The notes below the pieces were generated by a model. That model worked only from the letters and a program-made list of their open reading frames with translations. It did not search any database and had not been told where the DNA came from. A program made the translations under genes and the position numbers. From assembly GCA_045630765.1 (NCBI GenBank), contig JAZQTM010000089.1, forward strand, positions 1-40,357: a DNA stretch of 40,357 bases, given 5' to 3'. Origin of the DNA: RGIG3009 sp045630765 (GTDB taxonomy: Bacteria > Bacillota > Clostridia > Oscillospirales > Acutalibacteraceae). Shown here one piece after another: positions 16,269 through 23,202 of this stretch (within the stretch, counting starts at the first letter, position 1; each line of letters starts with the position of its first letter).

Positions 16269-16297
16269 ATTGTAATCGTTTTTACGGTATTCGTCAA
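16269..16297 (-). promoter_or_regulatory. SigA promoter for the DUF1292 gene
   Basis: On the minus strand TTGACG (complement of 16292-16297) and TACAAT (complement of 16269-16274) are 17 bp apart, 34 bp before the start codon. Confidence 0.75.
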
Positions 16298-16345
16298 GTG
16301 TTAAAAATGTTGAATAAAAAAATTCAAAAAAGTTATAAAAAACTA

Positions 16346-16374
16346 TTGACTTTGCACATAAAACGTGGTATTGT
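16346..16374 (+). promoter_or_regulatory. SigA promoter of an unassigned RNA
   Basis: TTGACT (16346-16351) and TATTGT (16369-16374) have a 17-bp spacer. The region upstream is very AT-rich with several A tracts (16313-16342), like an UP element. Transcription would start near 16381. Confidence 0.75.
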
Positions 16375-16414
16375 ATAGTTGAAAGAAGGAAAGAGAGAAA
16401 ATAACGAGATTAGA

Positions 16415-16613
16415 GAAAAGGAGTGAGTCCCGTGGGCTGAATAGCAACCCTCGGTAAAAAATTGAAAGAGGTGAGTCCAAAGGTTTAGTTAGTTTTGAAC
16501 TCAAGCACCAAGCAAACCTATTTTGCGAAACAAGGTGATTCATATGATTTGTAAACGAGGTTTCCTAAAAATTATTTAAGAAGGGGATAGTCCCATGTAC
16601 TGAGGATCGAACC
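16415..16613 (+). repeat. Imperfect direct repeats inside the unassigned RNA
   Basis: Copy 1 (16415-16449) and copy 3 (16579-16612) share purine-rich AAGG(A/G)G, then AGTCCC, a start codon, CTGA and AACC at the same spacing. A shorter middle copy (16464-16480) has GAAAGAGGTGAGTCC. The shared core is (T/A)(G/T)AGTCC. Confidence 0.65.
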
Positions 16614-16676
16614 GGTCGTATAACAATCTGCGAATCGAATTATGATAGATAAAAACCTTTAACCAACAATAAAATG

Positions 16677-16712
16677 AACCCCGAGGTCGTGAAAGGACCT
16701 CGGGGTTTTATT
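16677..16712 (+). terminator. Terminator of the unassigned RNA
   Basis: A 12-bp perfect stem AACCCCGAGGTC (16677-16688) / GACCTCGGGGTT (16696-16707) with a 7-nt loop is followed by TTTTATTA. It also stands at the 3' end of the minus-strand RHH gene. Confidence 0.92.
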
Positions 16713-16875
16713 ATGCTTTTTTGGCGTTCTTTTCGTCGACTCGTTTCAGATGGCTTTTTAAGACCAAATTGATGTACTGGGATACGGAGCGATCCTGTTC
16801 TTCGGCCAACACCTTGATTTTTTCGATGATATCGCCGTCCAAGGTAATGCTGAGTCTTTCTTTAAGCGGTTTCAT
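16711..16875 (-). CDS. Ribbon-helix-helix (Arc/CopG-like) DNA-binding protein
   Basis: This is a 54-residue protein. RLSITLDGDIIEKIKVLAEE followed by DRSVSQYINLVLKSHL is the beta-strand plus two-helix pattern of the CopG/Arc/MetJ fold, which binds palindromic operators as a dimer. The ATG at 16875 is preceded by GAGGTG at 7 bp; a longer frame upstream has no ribosome site. It is divergent from a small gene at 16971, with an inverted repeat between them. Such proteins may be antitoxins or plasmid-type repressors; the neighbouring gene does not look like a known toxin. Confidence 0.8.
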   Translation of the reverse strand: MKPLKERLSITLDGDIIEKIKVLAEEQDRSVSQYINLVLKSHLKRVDEKNAKKA

Positions 16876-16911
16876 ATGTTTCACCTCAGGAATATTATGC
16901 GATATAAAGCG

Positions 16912-16931
16912 ATGAAATATTGACATTTCAT
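16912..16931. promoter_or_regulatory. Inverted repeat, candidate operator for the RHH protein
   Basis: ATGAAAT (16912-16918) and ATTTCAT (16925-16931) form a perfect 7-bp inverted repeat with a 6-bp centre. It covers the -35 box of the plus-strand promoter, so bound protein would block that promoter. Confidence 0.5.
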
Positions 16932-16948
16932 ACTAAGTGGCATAAAGT
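16920..16948 (+). promoter_or_regulatory. SigA promoter for the small gene at 16971
   Basis: A consensus -35 TTGACA (16920-16925) and TAAAGT (16943-16948) are separated by 17 bp and lie 22 bp before the ATG. Confidence 0.75.
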
Positions 16949-16970
16949 AATACTAATGGTGGTGAATAAA

Positions 16971-17249
16971 ATGTATAGAATGAAACTATTTCAAGAGATT
17001 GAGCTCTGTCTTGATTTGCTGGAAGGCAGAATGGGAGAAGAGAAAACCGAGGAGTTTCTTCGCAGACAGTATACGGATCCCATTCCGGAGGAGTGGCGGG
17101 AAATGCTGCGTTCTCGATCGGAGCTCTTGTCGGATGGCAGCAAACTCTACCGACAATTTTGGTATGCCGGGTTGCGCGATCGTGAAGAAATGGAAACGAT
17201 GGTTTTGTCACTGTTTTATCTTCGTTATCACGTGTCGCGTTTGCCATAA
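16971..17249 (+). CDS. Small hypothetical protein
   Basis: This is a 92-residue, soluble, mostly helical protein that I do not recognise. It is charged in the middle (GRMGEEKTEEFLRRQY, PEEWREMLRSRSELL) and ends in a short hydrophobic-aromatic helix (MVLSLFYLRYHVSRL). The ATG at 16971 follows GGTGGTG at 6 bp. It has its own promoter overlapped by a palindrome next to a divergent ribbon-helix-helix gene, which suggests repression by that protein. The TauE/SafE pair begins 51 bp later on the same strand with no terminator between, so it may be cotranscribed. Confidence 0.7.
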   Translation: MYRMKLFQEIELCLDLLEGRMGEEKTEEFLRRQYTDPIPEEWREMLRSRSELLSDGSKLYRQFWYAGLRDREEMETMVLSLFYLRYHVSRLP

Positions 17250-17300
17250 CGTATATTTTGCCGTTAACTGCACACCCTAACTCAAAATGGGGGTGCTCTG

Positions 17301-17660
17301 ATGAAACCGACCGTCAAATATTTGGTGACCGGTGCGCTGGCAGGGGCGGCAAACGGCTTGTTTGGATCGGGCGGCGGCTTGTTTTTGGTGCCGCTTTTAA
17401 CTTCGTGGACCGATATGAAGCAAAAACACGCGTTTGCCACCTCGATTGCGATCATTGTGCCGTTGTCTGTAGTGTCACTTATTGTGTTTTGGATGCGTAA
17501 CGGTTTGGATTTTCAAGTGGCTTGGCCGTATCTTATCGGTGGTGCGGCGGGCGGTATCGTATCGGGGTTTTTCTTTAAGGGAATGTCACCGACGCTCTTG
17601 CGCCGTTTATTCGGCATTCTCTTGCTGTATGGTGGAGTGCGGGCGGTGTTGCTCCTGTGA
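17301..17660 (+). CDS. TauE/SafE-family transporter, N-terminal half protein
   Basis: This is a 119-residue membrane protein with about four helices. GALAGAANGLFGSGGGLFLVPLL is the glycine-rich first-helix motif of the TauE/SafE (sulfite exporter, formerly DUF81) family, quoted here in part: NGLFGSGGGLFLVPL. Ordinary family members are about 250 residues and contain two such repeats; this protein carries one. Its stop overlaps the start of the next gene (GTGA), which carries a second repeat, so the two probably assemble as a heterodimer. GGGGGTG precedes the ATG. The substrate, possibly a sulfur oxyanion or organic anion, is not known. Confidence 0.85.
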   Translation: MKPTVKYLVTGALAGAANGLFGSGGGLFLVPLLTSWTDMKQKHAFATSIAIIVPLSVVSLIVFWMRNGLDFQVAWPYLIGGAAGGIVSGFFFKGMSPTLLRRLFGILLLYGGVRAVLLL

Positions 17661-18034
17661 AGATCGTGATTGCGATAGCGGTAGGGCTTATTACCGGTGT
17701 TATCAGCGGGTTTGGGATCGGCGGCGGTTCGTTACTCATTGTGTATCTGACGACCTTTGCTGCGATGGAACAATCGGCAGCCGGTGGAATTAATCTGTTG
17801 TATTTTTTATGCTGTGCGCCCACGGCGCTCATCTCTCACATCCGTAACCGCCGCGTTGAATGGAACGCGGTGATATGGTGCTCGTTGGCGGGCGTTGTTA
17901 CTTCGGCACTCGCTGCTTTTTTGGCAAGCGGTATGGATACGGATCTTTTGCGACGGGCGTTTGGCGTTTTGTTATTGTATATCGGTTTTCGCGAGTTATT
18001 TTGCAAATCACAAAAAAGCCCATCCCACCAATAG
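17657..18034 (+). CDS. TauE/SafE-family transporter, second half protein
   Basis: This is a 125-residue membrane protein. VGLITGVISGFGIGGGSLLI repeats the family helix motif, followed by QSAAGGINLLYFLCCAPTA, which resembles the second half of the inner repeat. It starts with GTG at 17657, overlapping the upstream stop codon by 4 bp and without a clear ribosome site, so coupling is likely. The stop codon TAG (18032-18034) lies in the loop of the terminator hairpin. No single base change would fuse the two genes into the usual full-length form, since they overlap in different frames with both ends intact, so I treat them as a true two-gene transporter. Confidence 0.85.
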   Translation: MKIVIAIAVGLITGVISGFGIGGGSLLIVYLTTFAAMEQSAAGGINLLYFLCCAPTALISHIRNRRVEWNAVIWCSLAGVVTSALAAFLASGMDTDLLRRAFGVLLLYIGFRELFCKSQKSPSHQ

Positions 18035-18048
18035 TGGGAAGCGCTTTT
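18014..18048. terminator. Bidirectional terminator overlapping the end of the transporter gene
   Basis: The outer stem AAAAGC/GCTTTT (18014-18019, 18043-18048) and inner stem TCCCAC/GTGGGA (18023-18028, 18034-18039) enclose a loop that contains the TAG stop codon. It also lies at the 3' end of the minus-strand YabE-like gene. Confidence 0.75.
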
Positions 18049-18050
18049 CA

Positions 18051-19070
18051 TCATTCTAACACGTAGACGTTTACTTGTTGTCTTCCGAACTGAATACAAT
18101 CTTCTCTTGTATCCATATACAGATCTGCCAAGATCAAGTTTTTCATCACGCCACCGCCGGTATCAGCGGCAACACCGTAGCCGTATACATAGCCGTTTTG
18201 CGACACGATGAACAGCTTTGAGCCGTAGGGGATGATCTTCGGATTGACCGCTACCGTGCCAACTGCGGGTGCCGTACCGGTGGCGGTAATAGCGCCTTCG
18301 TTGGCGGTATAGGCGCAAGCGGTACCGGTCAATACTTGTTTGTATTTCGTCGGGATGCCATTTGCAGCCAGCGTGAGTGTTTCGGGCGGGGTGGACAGCG
18401 CGCCTGCGCCGATCGTTGCCAGTTCAGTGGTCGGTTCGCGGGTTACCGTTTCGCTGACGATCTGGGTTTTCACCAGTTTACCGTCTTTGAAATAATCGCG
18501 ATAAACAATCGTTTTTTCACCCTCAACGCCTTCTTGCTGCGTCGAGCGAGCCCCCGCAGGCAATTCTTCGGAATAGGTGAACACGGTTTCGTGTGCGATC
18601 GTTTTCGTTTCGGTACGGGTGGTGTTTTCCAAAGGTTTAACGGTAATCACCATATCGGCGGCGAGCATATCGTCCGGTTTGTATTCGGTTAATGTGTGTG
18701 TGACGGTATCGATTCGTGCGCTTTTTAGGGCATCGGCAACGGTGCCTTCGGTTACGCACAGGGTGGTTGAGTCGCCGCCGTCAATAGTTACGGTGACGTT
18801 GAATGCTCGGTGGATCTCAATTCCGTCTGCGGATGCAGTTACCACGTCTTGCGGTTGCAGCGTGATACCGGCGCTTGCCAAAACGCTTTTTTTGTCTTGG
18901 CTGAACGTCAGCACGGTCAATGCTTGCCCGTCATCGTTGATGGTGACAGACCGCAGTGACAGAGTCATAGCGAGCAGTATCAGTACCGACAACACCGAGA
19001 GTCCTGTGGCAATGCAAACGGCCATATGTCGTTTGCAAAAAGCCAAACAGCCAAGCAGGTGTTCTTTCAT
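18051..19070 (-). CDS. YabE-like cell-wall protein with DUF348, G5 and 3D domains
   Basis: This is a 339-residue protein anchored by one N-terminal membrane helix (about 17-40). Two DUF348 (ubiquitin-like) repeats span about 41-140, a G5 domain about 147-217 (ending TREPTTELATIG), and a 3D domain the last 90 residues. The 3D domain shows VAADTGGGV and LADLYMD, giving the aspartates for which the domain is named; it has a lytic transglycosylase-like fold. YabE and Rpf/Sps relatives remodel peptidoglycan during growth or germination. The ATG at 19070 follows GGAGGT. A short inverted repeat CGTGA/TCACG (19086-19100) lies in the leader. Confidence 0.9.
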   Translation of the reverse strand: MKEHLLGCLAFCKRHMAVCIATGLSVLSVLILLAMTLSLRSVTINDDGQALTVLTFSQDKKSVLASAGITLQPQDVVTASADGIEIHRAFNVTVTIDGGDSTTLCVTEGTVADALKSARIDTVTHTLTEYKPDDMLAADMVITVKPLENTTRTETKTIAHETVFTYSEELPAGARSTQQEGVEGEKTIVYRDYFKDGKLVKTQIVSETVTREPTTELATIGAGALSTPPETLTLAANGIPTKYKQVLTGTACAYTANEGAITATGTAPAVGTVAVNPKIIPYGSKLFIVSQNGYVYGYGVAADTGGGVMKNLILADLYMDTREDCIQFGRQQVNVYVLE

Positions 19071-19108
19071 CTGTACCTCCAAAGCCGTGAAAGTGTCACG
19101 ACTTTGGC

Positions 19109-19137
19109 AGTATAACCGCATTTTTTTGATTTGTCAA
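19109..19137 (-). promoter_or_regulatory. SigA promoter of the YabE-like gene
   Basis: On the minus strand TTGACA (complement of 19132-19137) and TATACT (complement of 19109-19114) have a 17-bp spacer. The leader of about 30 nt then carries the small inverted repeat. Confidence 0.82.
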
Positions 19138-19162
19138 CCCCTTCGACAAACACAGACAACAA

Positions 19163-19196
19163 ACCGCCCTATGCAACAGGTTATGCATAGGGCGGT
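19163..19196 (-). terminator. Terminator after asnB
   Basis: A 13-bp perfect stem ACCGCCCTATGCA (19163-19175) / TGCATAGGGCGGT (19184-19196), followed on the minus strand by TTGTTGT, lies 6 bp beyond the asnB stop. Confidence 0.85.
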
Positions 19197-19201
19197 CTTT
19201 G

Positions 19202-21031
19202 TCAGTTACCGAAATACAAATTATACCAAACTAAGAACATATAAACGGTCCAGATCTTGCGGCTGTTATCTCGCTTGCCGACATAATGCTCGTCCAGGAA
19301 ACGCACCAGTACGTCGGTGTTGAAAAAGCGTTCAGCATCCGCACTGAGGAAGGCCTCTTTCACTTTATTATAATAGCTTTCCTTGCGCAGCCATACCCGT
19401 ACGGGAACGGGGAAACCGAGTTTCGGACGTGCGGTATCTTTTTCGGGAATATGTCGTTTGGCGGCAAGGCGCAGCGCGTGTTTGGTGGTGCCGCCGCCGA
19501 TGCGATGTTTTGCGGGAATGCGAGAAGCAACCTCAAATACGCGTCTGTCCAAGAACGGTACGCGCAATTCCAACGAATGTGCCATACTCATACGGTCTGC
19601 CTTGAGCAGAATATCGCCTACCATCCAGCGGTTGATGTCTACGTATTGCATCCGTGTGACGTCATCCAAGCCCTCGCAGCGGGCAAACCACTGCTTGGTA
19701 TGGTCGGTGGGATCGGTGGCGGGGATGGTCTTGAGAAGGGTTTCTTTTTCCTTCTTAGAAAACATATACGCATTGCCGATAAAGCGTTCTTCCACAGTTT
19801 TGGAGCCGCGAATGATAAAGGACTTTCCTTTGAAATCAAACGGGATCGTACGCACGATAGCGGCAAGTGCCCGTCGCAACCCGCGCGGTAATTTTTGATA
19901 ACCTGCGAGAGAGGTGGGCTCGTGGTAAATGCGGTAACCGCCGAACAACTCGTCTGCACCCTCGCCCGACAGTACGACCTTAACGTGTTGTGACGCGAGT
20001 TTGGATACGGCGTACAACGCCACGCAAGCGGGATCGGCAAGCGGCTGATCCAAAACGTATTGCACTTGCGGCAAGGATTCCCAGTATTCTTCCTCCGAGA
20101 TCAGATGCCGATGGTGTTCAATGCCCACCGCTTCGGCAAGCTCGGCTGCAAAGTTGGTTTCGTTGTAATGCTGACCGTTGTCAAATCCGACGGTAAACGC
20201 TTTTTGCCCGCCGAAGTAAGACGCTACAAAGCAGGAGTCAACGCCACCGGACAGGAAACAGCCGACCTCCACGTCGCTGATGCGGTGCGCTTCCACCGAA
20301 TCGGTGAAAACGGCATCGATCTGATCGACCGCTTCGTCGAGTGTCATACTCTCGTCGGGAGTGAAAATTGCTTCCCAGTAGCGGGTTTCGGTGATCTTAC
20401 CGTCACGGTAGCGCAGATAGTGCGACGGTTGCAGACAGTAAATATCTTTAAAAAAGGTTTCGCGCGGCAGGGAATATTGAAACGATAAATAGTTATCCAA
20501 CGCCGCCTCGTTAAATTCTTTGTGATAATCGGGATGCTCTAAAATACATTTGATCTCTGACGCGAAAATCAAACGCCCGTCGGGGAGAAGGGTATAGTGC
20601 ATCGGTTTGATGCCGAAGTAATCGCGTGCTAAAAACAGTTCATGCGTGTGCTTGTCCCATACCGCAAATGCAAACATACCGCGCAGGCGGCAGAGAAGAT
20701 CAGCGTCCCATTCCTCAAACCCGTGCAATAACACTTCACTGTCGGTTTCAGTTTTGAAAACGTGACCCGCTTTCAGTAGTTCTTCACGCAGTTCACGGTA
20801 GTTATAGATCTCGCCATTGAACATCAGCACTTTGGAGCCGTCTTCGTTTTCAATGGGTTGGCTACCACCCTCAAGGTCAATGATAGAAAGACGGCGGAAC
20901 GCCATGGCAAGCGTATCGTCTGTGTACACACCCTGCGAGTCAGGCCCGCGATGGGTAATCTTATCCGCCATTTGCTGTAACAACTGTTCGCGATTAACAG
21001 CGTTACCGGTAAATCCGCAAAATCCGCACAT
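19202..21031 (-). CDS. asnB: Asparagine synthetase, glutamine-hydrolysing
   Basis: This is a 609-residue AsnB. After removal of Met1 the nucleophile Cys2 (MCGFCGFTG) heads an N-terminal glutaminase domain (to about 200) with HRGPDSQG and FNGEIYNYRELR. The C-terminal synthetase domain has the pyrophosphate loop FLSGGVDSC and LSGEGADELFGGY. The enzyme makes asparagine from aspartate, ATP and glutamine. Length fits the B. subtilis AsnB/AsnO class. GGAGGAAG precedes the ATG. Some AsnB-like proteins instead amidate cell-wall peptides, but both full domains here favour a true synthetase. It is probably a single-gene transcript. Confidence 0.93.
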   Translation of the reverse strand: MCGFCGFTGNAVNREQLLQQMADKITHRGPDSQGVYTDDTLAMAFRRLSIIDLEGGSQPIENEDGSKVLMFNGEIYNYRELREELLKAGHVFKTETDSEVLLHGFEEWDADLLCRLRGMFAFAVWDKHTHELFLARDYFGIKPMHYTLLPDGRLIFASEIKCILEHPDYHKEFNEAALDNYLSFQYSLPRETFFKDIYCLQPSHYLRYRDGKITETRYWEAIFTPDESMTLDEAVDQIDAVFTDSVEAHRISDVEVGCFLSGGVDSCFVASYFGGQKAFTVGFDNGQHYNETNFAAELAEAVGIEHHRHLISEEEYWESLPQVQYVLDQPLADPACVALYAVSKLASQHVKVVLSGEGADELFGGYRIYHEPTSLAGYQKLPRGLRRALAAIVRTIPFDFKGKSFIIRGSKTVEERFIGNAYMFSKKEKETLLKTIPATDPTDHTKQWFARCEGLDDVTRMQYVDINRWMVGDILLKADRMSMAHSLELRVPFLDRRVFEVASRIPAKHRIGGGTTKHALRLAAKRHIPEKDTARPKLGFPVPVRVWLRKESYYNKVKEAFLSADAERFFNTDVLVRFLDEHYVGKRDNSRKIWTVYMFLVWYNLYFGN

Positions 21032-21047
21032 GGTACTTCCTCCGTTT

Positions 21048-21089
21048 TTATACTATTCTTTAGTATAACAGATAATAGCGTAAAATCAA
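21048..21089 (-). promoter_or_regulatory. asnB promoter with overlapping inverted repeat
   Basis: On the minus strand TTGATT (complement of 21084-21089) and TATACT (complement of 21062-21067) are 16 bp apart. The perfect inverted repeat TATACTA (21048-21054) / TAGTATA (21061-21067) overlaps the -10 box and could be a repressor site or just a small hairpin. Confidence 0.6.
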
Positions 21090-21117
21090 ATAGAAATCGA
21101 AAAATTATTTTAGAGAG

Positions 21118-21155
21118 AAAAAAGCGGCGCACCCTGTCGGGCACACCGCTTTTTT
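21118..21155 (-). terminator. Terminator after tRNA-Leu
   Basis: A symmetric hairpin with A6/T6 flanks, GCGG (21124-21127) paired with CCGC (21146-21149) and an inner CCC/GGG, directly abuts the 3' CCA end of the tRNA. On the minus strand it is followed by TTTTTT. Confidence 0.85.
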
Positions 21156-21238
21156 GGTGCGAGGAATGGGACTTGAACCCACACGTCAACGACACACGCA
21201 CCTCAAACGTGCCTGTCTGCCTATTCCAGCATCCTCGC
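21155..21238 (-). tRNA. tRNA-Leu, anticodon GAG
   Basis: On the minus strand the acceptor arm GCGAGGA (21232-21238) pairs with TCCTCGC (21059+100 region, 21159-21165), followed by discriminator A and an encoded CCA (21155-21157). The anticodon stem CACGT/GCGTG encloses the loop TTGAGGT, which gives anticodon GAG (reads CUC/CUU). There is a long variable arm, as expected for a class II tRNA, and the T arm has GGGTTCAAGTCCC. The total is 84 nt. Confidence 0.95.
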
Positions 21239-21324
21239 ATATAGCAGTCGTTATTATAACACCAACCTTCCGGGATTGTCAACTGCTTTTTTCACTTTCT
21301 TATAAATTTTCAGCAAGTCCTAAA

Positions 21325-21360
21325 ACAGCCGCCCGATCACAGGATCGGGCGGCTGTTTTT
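21325..21360. terminator. Terminator after the amino-acid symporter
   Basis: A 14-bp perfect stem ACAGCCGCCCGATC (21325-21338) / GATCGGGCGGCTGT (21343-21356) with an ACAG loop has T runs on both strands. It ends the minus-strand symporter gene. Confidence 0.92.
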
Positions 21361-21368
21361 ATGTAATC

Positions 21369-22916
21369 TTAGTCTTCGGGTTTTTCCATTTCTGCTTGGA
21401 TGGCGGGATCGTAAGAGATCAAGGGCGAAACGTCCTTACCGCGCAGCTTGCGATCGATATAGTTTTTGGTGATCTTGGCAACCAACGGAGAGAGGGCAAC
21501 TACAGCGATCAAGTTGGGGAACATCATCAGACCGTTGAAGGTATCGGAGATATCCCATGCCAGGGTGGAGGTGAGCACAGCACCGAAAATGACAGTGCAA
21601 ACGTGGATGATACGGAAGATCACCGTGGTCTTGGCACCGAACAGGTATTCCCAAGCTTTAGAGCCGTAATGTGACCAGCCAAGCACGGTGGTGAAGGCAA
21701 AGAGGAACATGGCGATGGCGATAAATTTTTGGCCGATATCACCCCAAGAGAAGACGCTGTTGAAGGCGCCGCCTACGAGCGTGGCATCCGTCAATCCTTG
21801 GGCAATTTCACCGGTTTTGACGTTGAATACGCCGCCTTCCAGACCGCCGGTGGTCAGCACGACCAATGCGGTCATGGTACAAACGATCATGGTGTCGGCG
21901 AACACTTCAAAGATACCCCACATACCTTGCTTGACGGGTTCTTTGACATTGGAGTTGGAATGCACCATAACCGAAGAACCGAGGCCGGCTTCGTTGGAGA
22001 ACACGCCACGCTTGAAGCCTTGGGTAATGGCGGTAGCTACCGCATAGCCGAGCAAACCGCCGCCGGCGCTTTTCACAAAAGATTCGGGGGCAAAGGCGTT
22101 TACGAAGATGGCTTTGAAGGCGGGCAGAATGGATTGGTAGTGGATGCCGATGATCACCAAAGAGCCGAGCACGAATAGCACGACCATAAAGGGCACGATC
22201 TTCTCGGCGACGCTGGCGATGCGCTTTAGGCCGCCTAAGGTGATCAGAGCGGTTAAGAACATGATCGCGGCACCGATAATGAGGTTATACAGCGATATGC
22301 CGCCGAACACTTCAATGGAGGACAATGCACTTACGTCAAAAGCGACGGCGATGTTTGCCACGATCTTATTGACTTGACCCATGCTTCCGATACCAAACGA
22401 AGCCAGCATGGTAAACAGGCAGAACAGCACCGCCAAAACAGAACCGATCCATTTGCCGTGTTTCTTTGAACCGAGACCGTCGCGCAGATAGTACATCGCA
22501 CCGCCGGACCATTCGCCGTTTACGTTTTTGCGGCGGTAGAAAATGCCCAGCACGTTTTCGGAAAAGTTAGTCATCATACCAAAGAAGGCAGCAACCCACA
22601 TCCAGAAAACGGCACCCGCACCACCGGTGGCGATGGCAGCGGCAACACCTGCAATGTTACCGGTACCGACCGTAGCGGCAAGAGCGGTACACAGCGCCTG
22701 GAACGGCGAGATCGCACCTTTTTCCTTCGTGTGAGAGATGACCTCTTTTTTGAAAAGGCTACCGATGGTTTCTTTCCACCAGTGTTTCAAACGACTGATC
22801 TGAAAGACTTTGGTGACGCAGGTCATTAAGATGCCGGTACCGATAAGCAGGGCAAGACCACATACACCCCATACGACACCGTTGACAGACCCATTGATTT
22901 TTGTGATGAATTCCAT
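21369..22916 (-). CDS. Alanine/glycine:cation symporter (AGCS family)
   Basis: This is a 515-residue membrane protein with about 11 helices. GTGILMTCVTKVFQISRLKH at the N-terminus, FQALCTALAATVGTGNIAGV, FSNEAGLGSSVMVH and the C-terminal LFAFTTVLGWSHYG are typical AGCS (AlsT/DagA) blocks. These carriers import alanine or glycine with Na+ or H+. The tandem glycine riboswitch and terminator directly upstream argue that glycine is a physiological substrate. The ATG at 22916 is preceded by AGGAGG, which lies only about 15 bp after the regulatory terminator. Confidence 0.93.
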   Translation of the reverse strand: MEFITKINGSVNGVVWGVCGLALLIGTGILMTCVTKVFQISRLKHWWKETIGSLFKKEVISHTKEKGAISPFQALCTALAATVGTGNIAGVAAAIATGGAGAVFWMWVAAFFGMMTNFSENVLGIFYRRKNVNGEWSGGAMYYLRDGLGSKKHGKWIGSVLAVLFCLFTMLASFGIGSMGQVNKIVANIAVAFDVSALSSIEVFGGISLYNLIIGAAIMFLTALITLGGLKRIASVAEKIVPFMVVLFVLGSLVIIGIHYQSILPAFKAIFVNAFAPESFVKSAGGGLLGYAVATAITQGFKRGVFSNEAGLGSSVMVHSNSNVKEPVKQGMWGIFEVFADTMIVCTMTALVVLTTGGLEGGVFNVKTGEIAQGLTDATLVGGAFNSVFSWGDIGQKFIAIAMFLFAFTTVLGWSHYGSKAWEYLFGAKTTVIFRIIHVCTVIFGAVLTSTLAWDISDTFNGLMMFPNLIAVVALSPLVAKITKNYIDRKLRGKDVSPLISYDPAIQAEMEKPED

Positions 22917-22931
22917 ATCATCAACCTCCTG

Positions 22932-22971
22932 AAAAATTTAAAAGCGGACCGCACCGTGTGGTGCGATCCGC
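22932..22971 (-). terminator. Riboswitch-controlled terminator (expression platform)
   Basis: On the minus strand GCGGATCGCACC pairs with GGTGCGGTCCGC (12 bp with one G-U pair) around ACAC, followed by TTTTAAATTTTT. It lies between the second glycine aptamer and the symporter's ribosome site, so whether it forms decides expression. A smaller hairpin CCCTT/AAGGG (22986-23000) lies just before it. Confidence 0.88.
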
Positions 22972-23008
22972 AAAAAGACAAACTACCCTTGTAAAAAGGG
23001 GGTGAGAA

Positions 23009-23172
23009 AACTTTGTCCTTTTGCCTGAGAGATTAGCGCGTGCGCGCTTTGCACCTTCGGCACCCGTTTAAACGGGATTCTCCAAAGTTCCGTCAGCTTA
23101 CAGTCCTCATCCAAAACGGACACCTGAGAGTGTTACTCCTTCAGTAGCGGAAACTCCGCATCTCCTGTAAGC
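23009..23172 (-). promoter_or_regulatory. Tandem glycine riboswitch
   Basis: Two glycine aptamers lie in tandem on the minus strand. Aptamer 1 spans 23096-23172, closed by GCTTACAG/CTGTAAGC, with GGAGA, ACTGAAGGAG and ACTCTCAGG. Aptamer 2 spans 23009-23089, closed by AACTTTG/CAAAGTT, with GGAGA, GGGTGCCGAAGGTGCAAA and CTCTCAGGCAAAAGGACA, which matches the Rfam glycine consensus as I know it. The linker between them is 6 nt. Glycine riboswitches often turn on gcvT; upstream of AGCS carriers, as in some streptococci, they have been reported as OFF switches. The direction here needs testing. Confidence 0.93.
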
Positions 23173-23202
23173 ATCAACCGGATATTCACTTGAACGGTTG
23201 CT

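Larger units (their letters stand above)
16381..16712 (+). ncRNA. Free-standing structured RNA or micro-ORF transcript, family not recognised
   Basis: A promoter and a strong terminator bracket about 330 nt that hold no ordinary gene. The segment has hairpin potential: CCG..GGGCT/AGC..CCC..CGG (16430-16454), AGGTTT/AAACCT (about 16480-16519), GAAAC/GTTTC (about 16526-16564) and GGGG/TCCC (16583-16594). Two blocks, near 16415-16449 and 16579-16612, are imperfect copies sharing AGTCCC(G/A)TG and CTGA..AACC. Each places a Shine-Dalgarno exactly 8 nt before a start-codon, one-codon, stop unit (GTG GGC TGA at 16432-16440; ATG TAC TGA at 16595-16603). An 11-codon frame (16544-16579) and a 19-codon TTG frame (16495-16554) lie between. 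It is not a leader, because a terminator and a convergent gene follow. I considered raiA-type RNA but cannot confirm it. Confidence 0.6.

Noticed and set aside
16471..16488. GTG AGT CCA AAG GTT TAG as a further micro-ORF in the orphan RNA
   Set aside because: The purine-rich sequence directly abuts the GTG, leaving no proper Shine-Dalgarno spacing.
16381..16712. T-box, SAM or other named riboswitch in the orphan RNA
   Set aside because: The T-box sequence, SAM-I core and other signatures I know are absent, and no downstream gene in the same direction would be controlled.
17301..18034. Frameshifted single TauE/SafE pseudogene
   Set aside because: Both halves have intact ends and a GTGA start-stop overlap typical of coupled genes.
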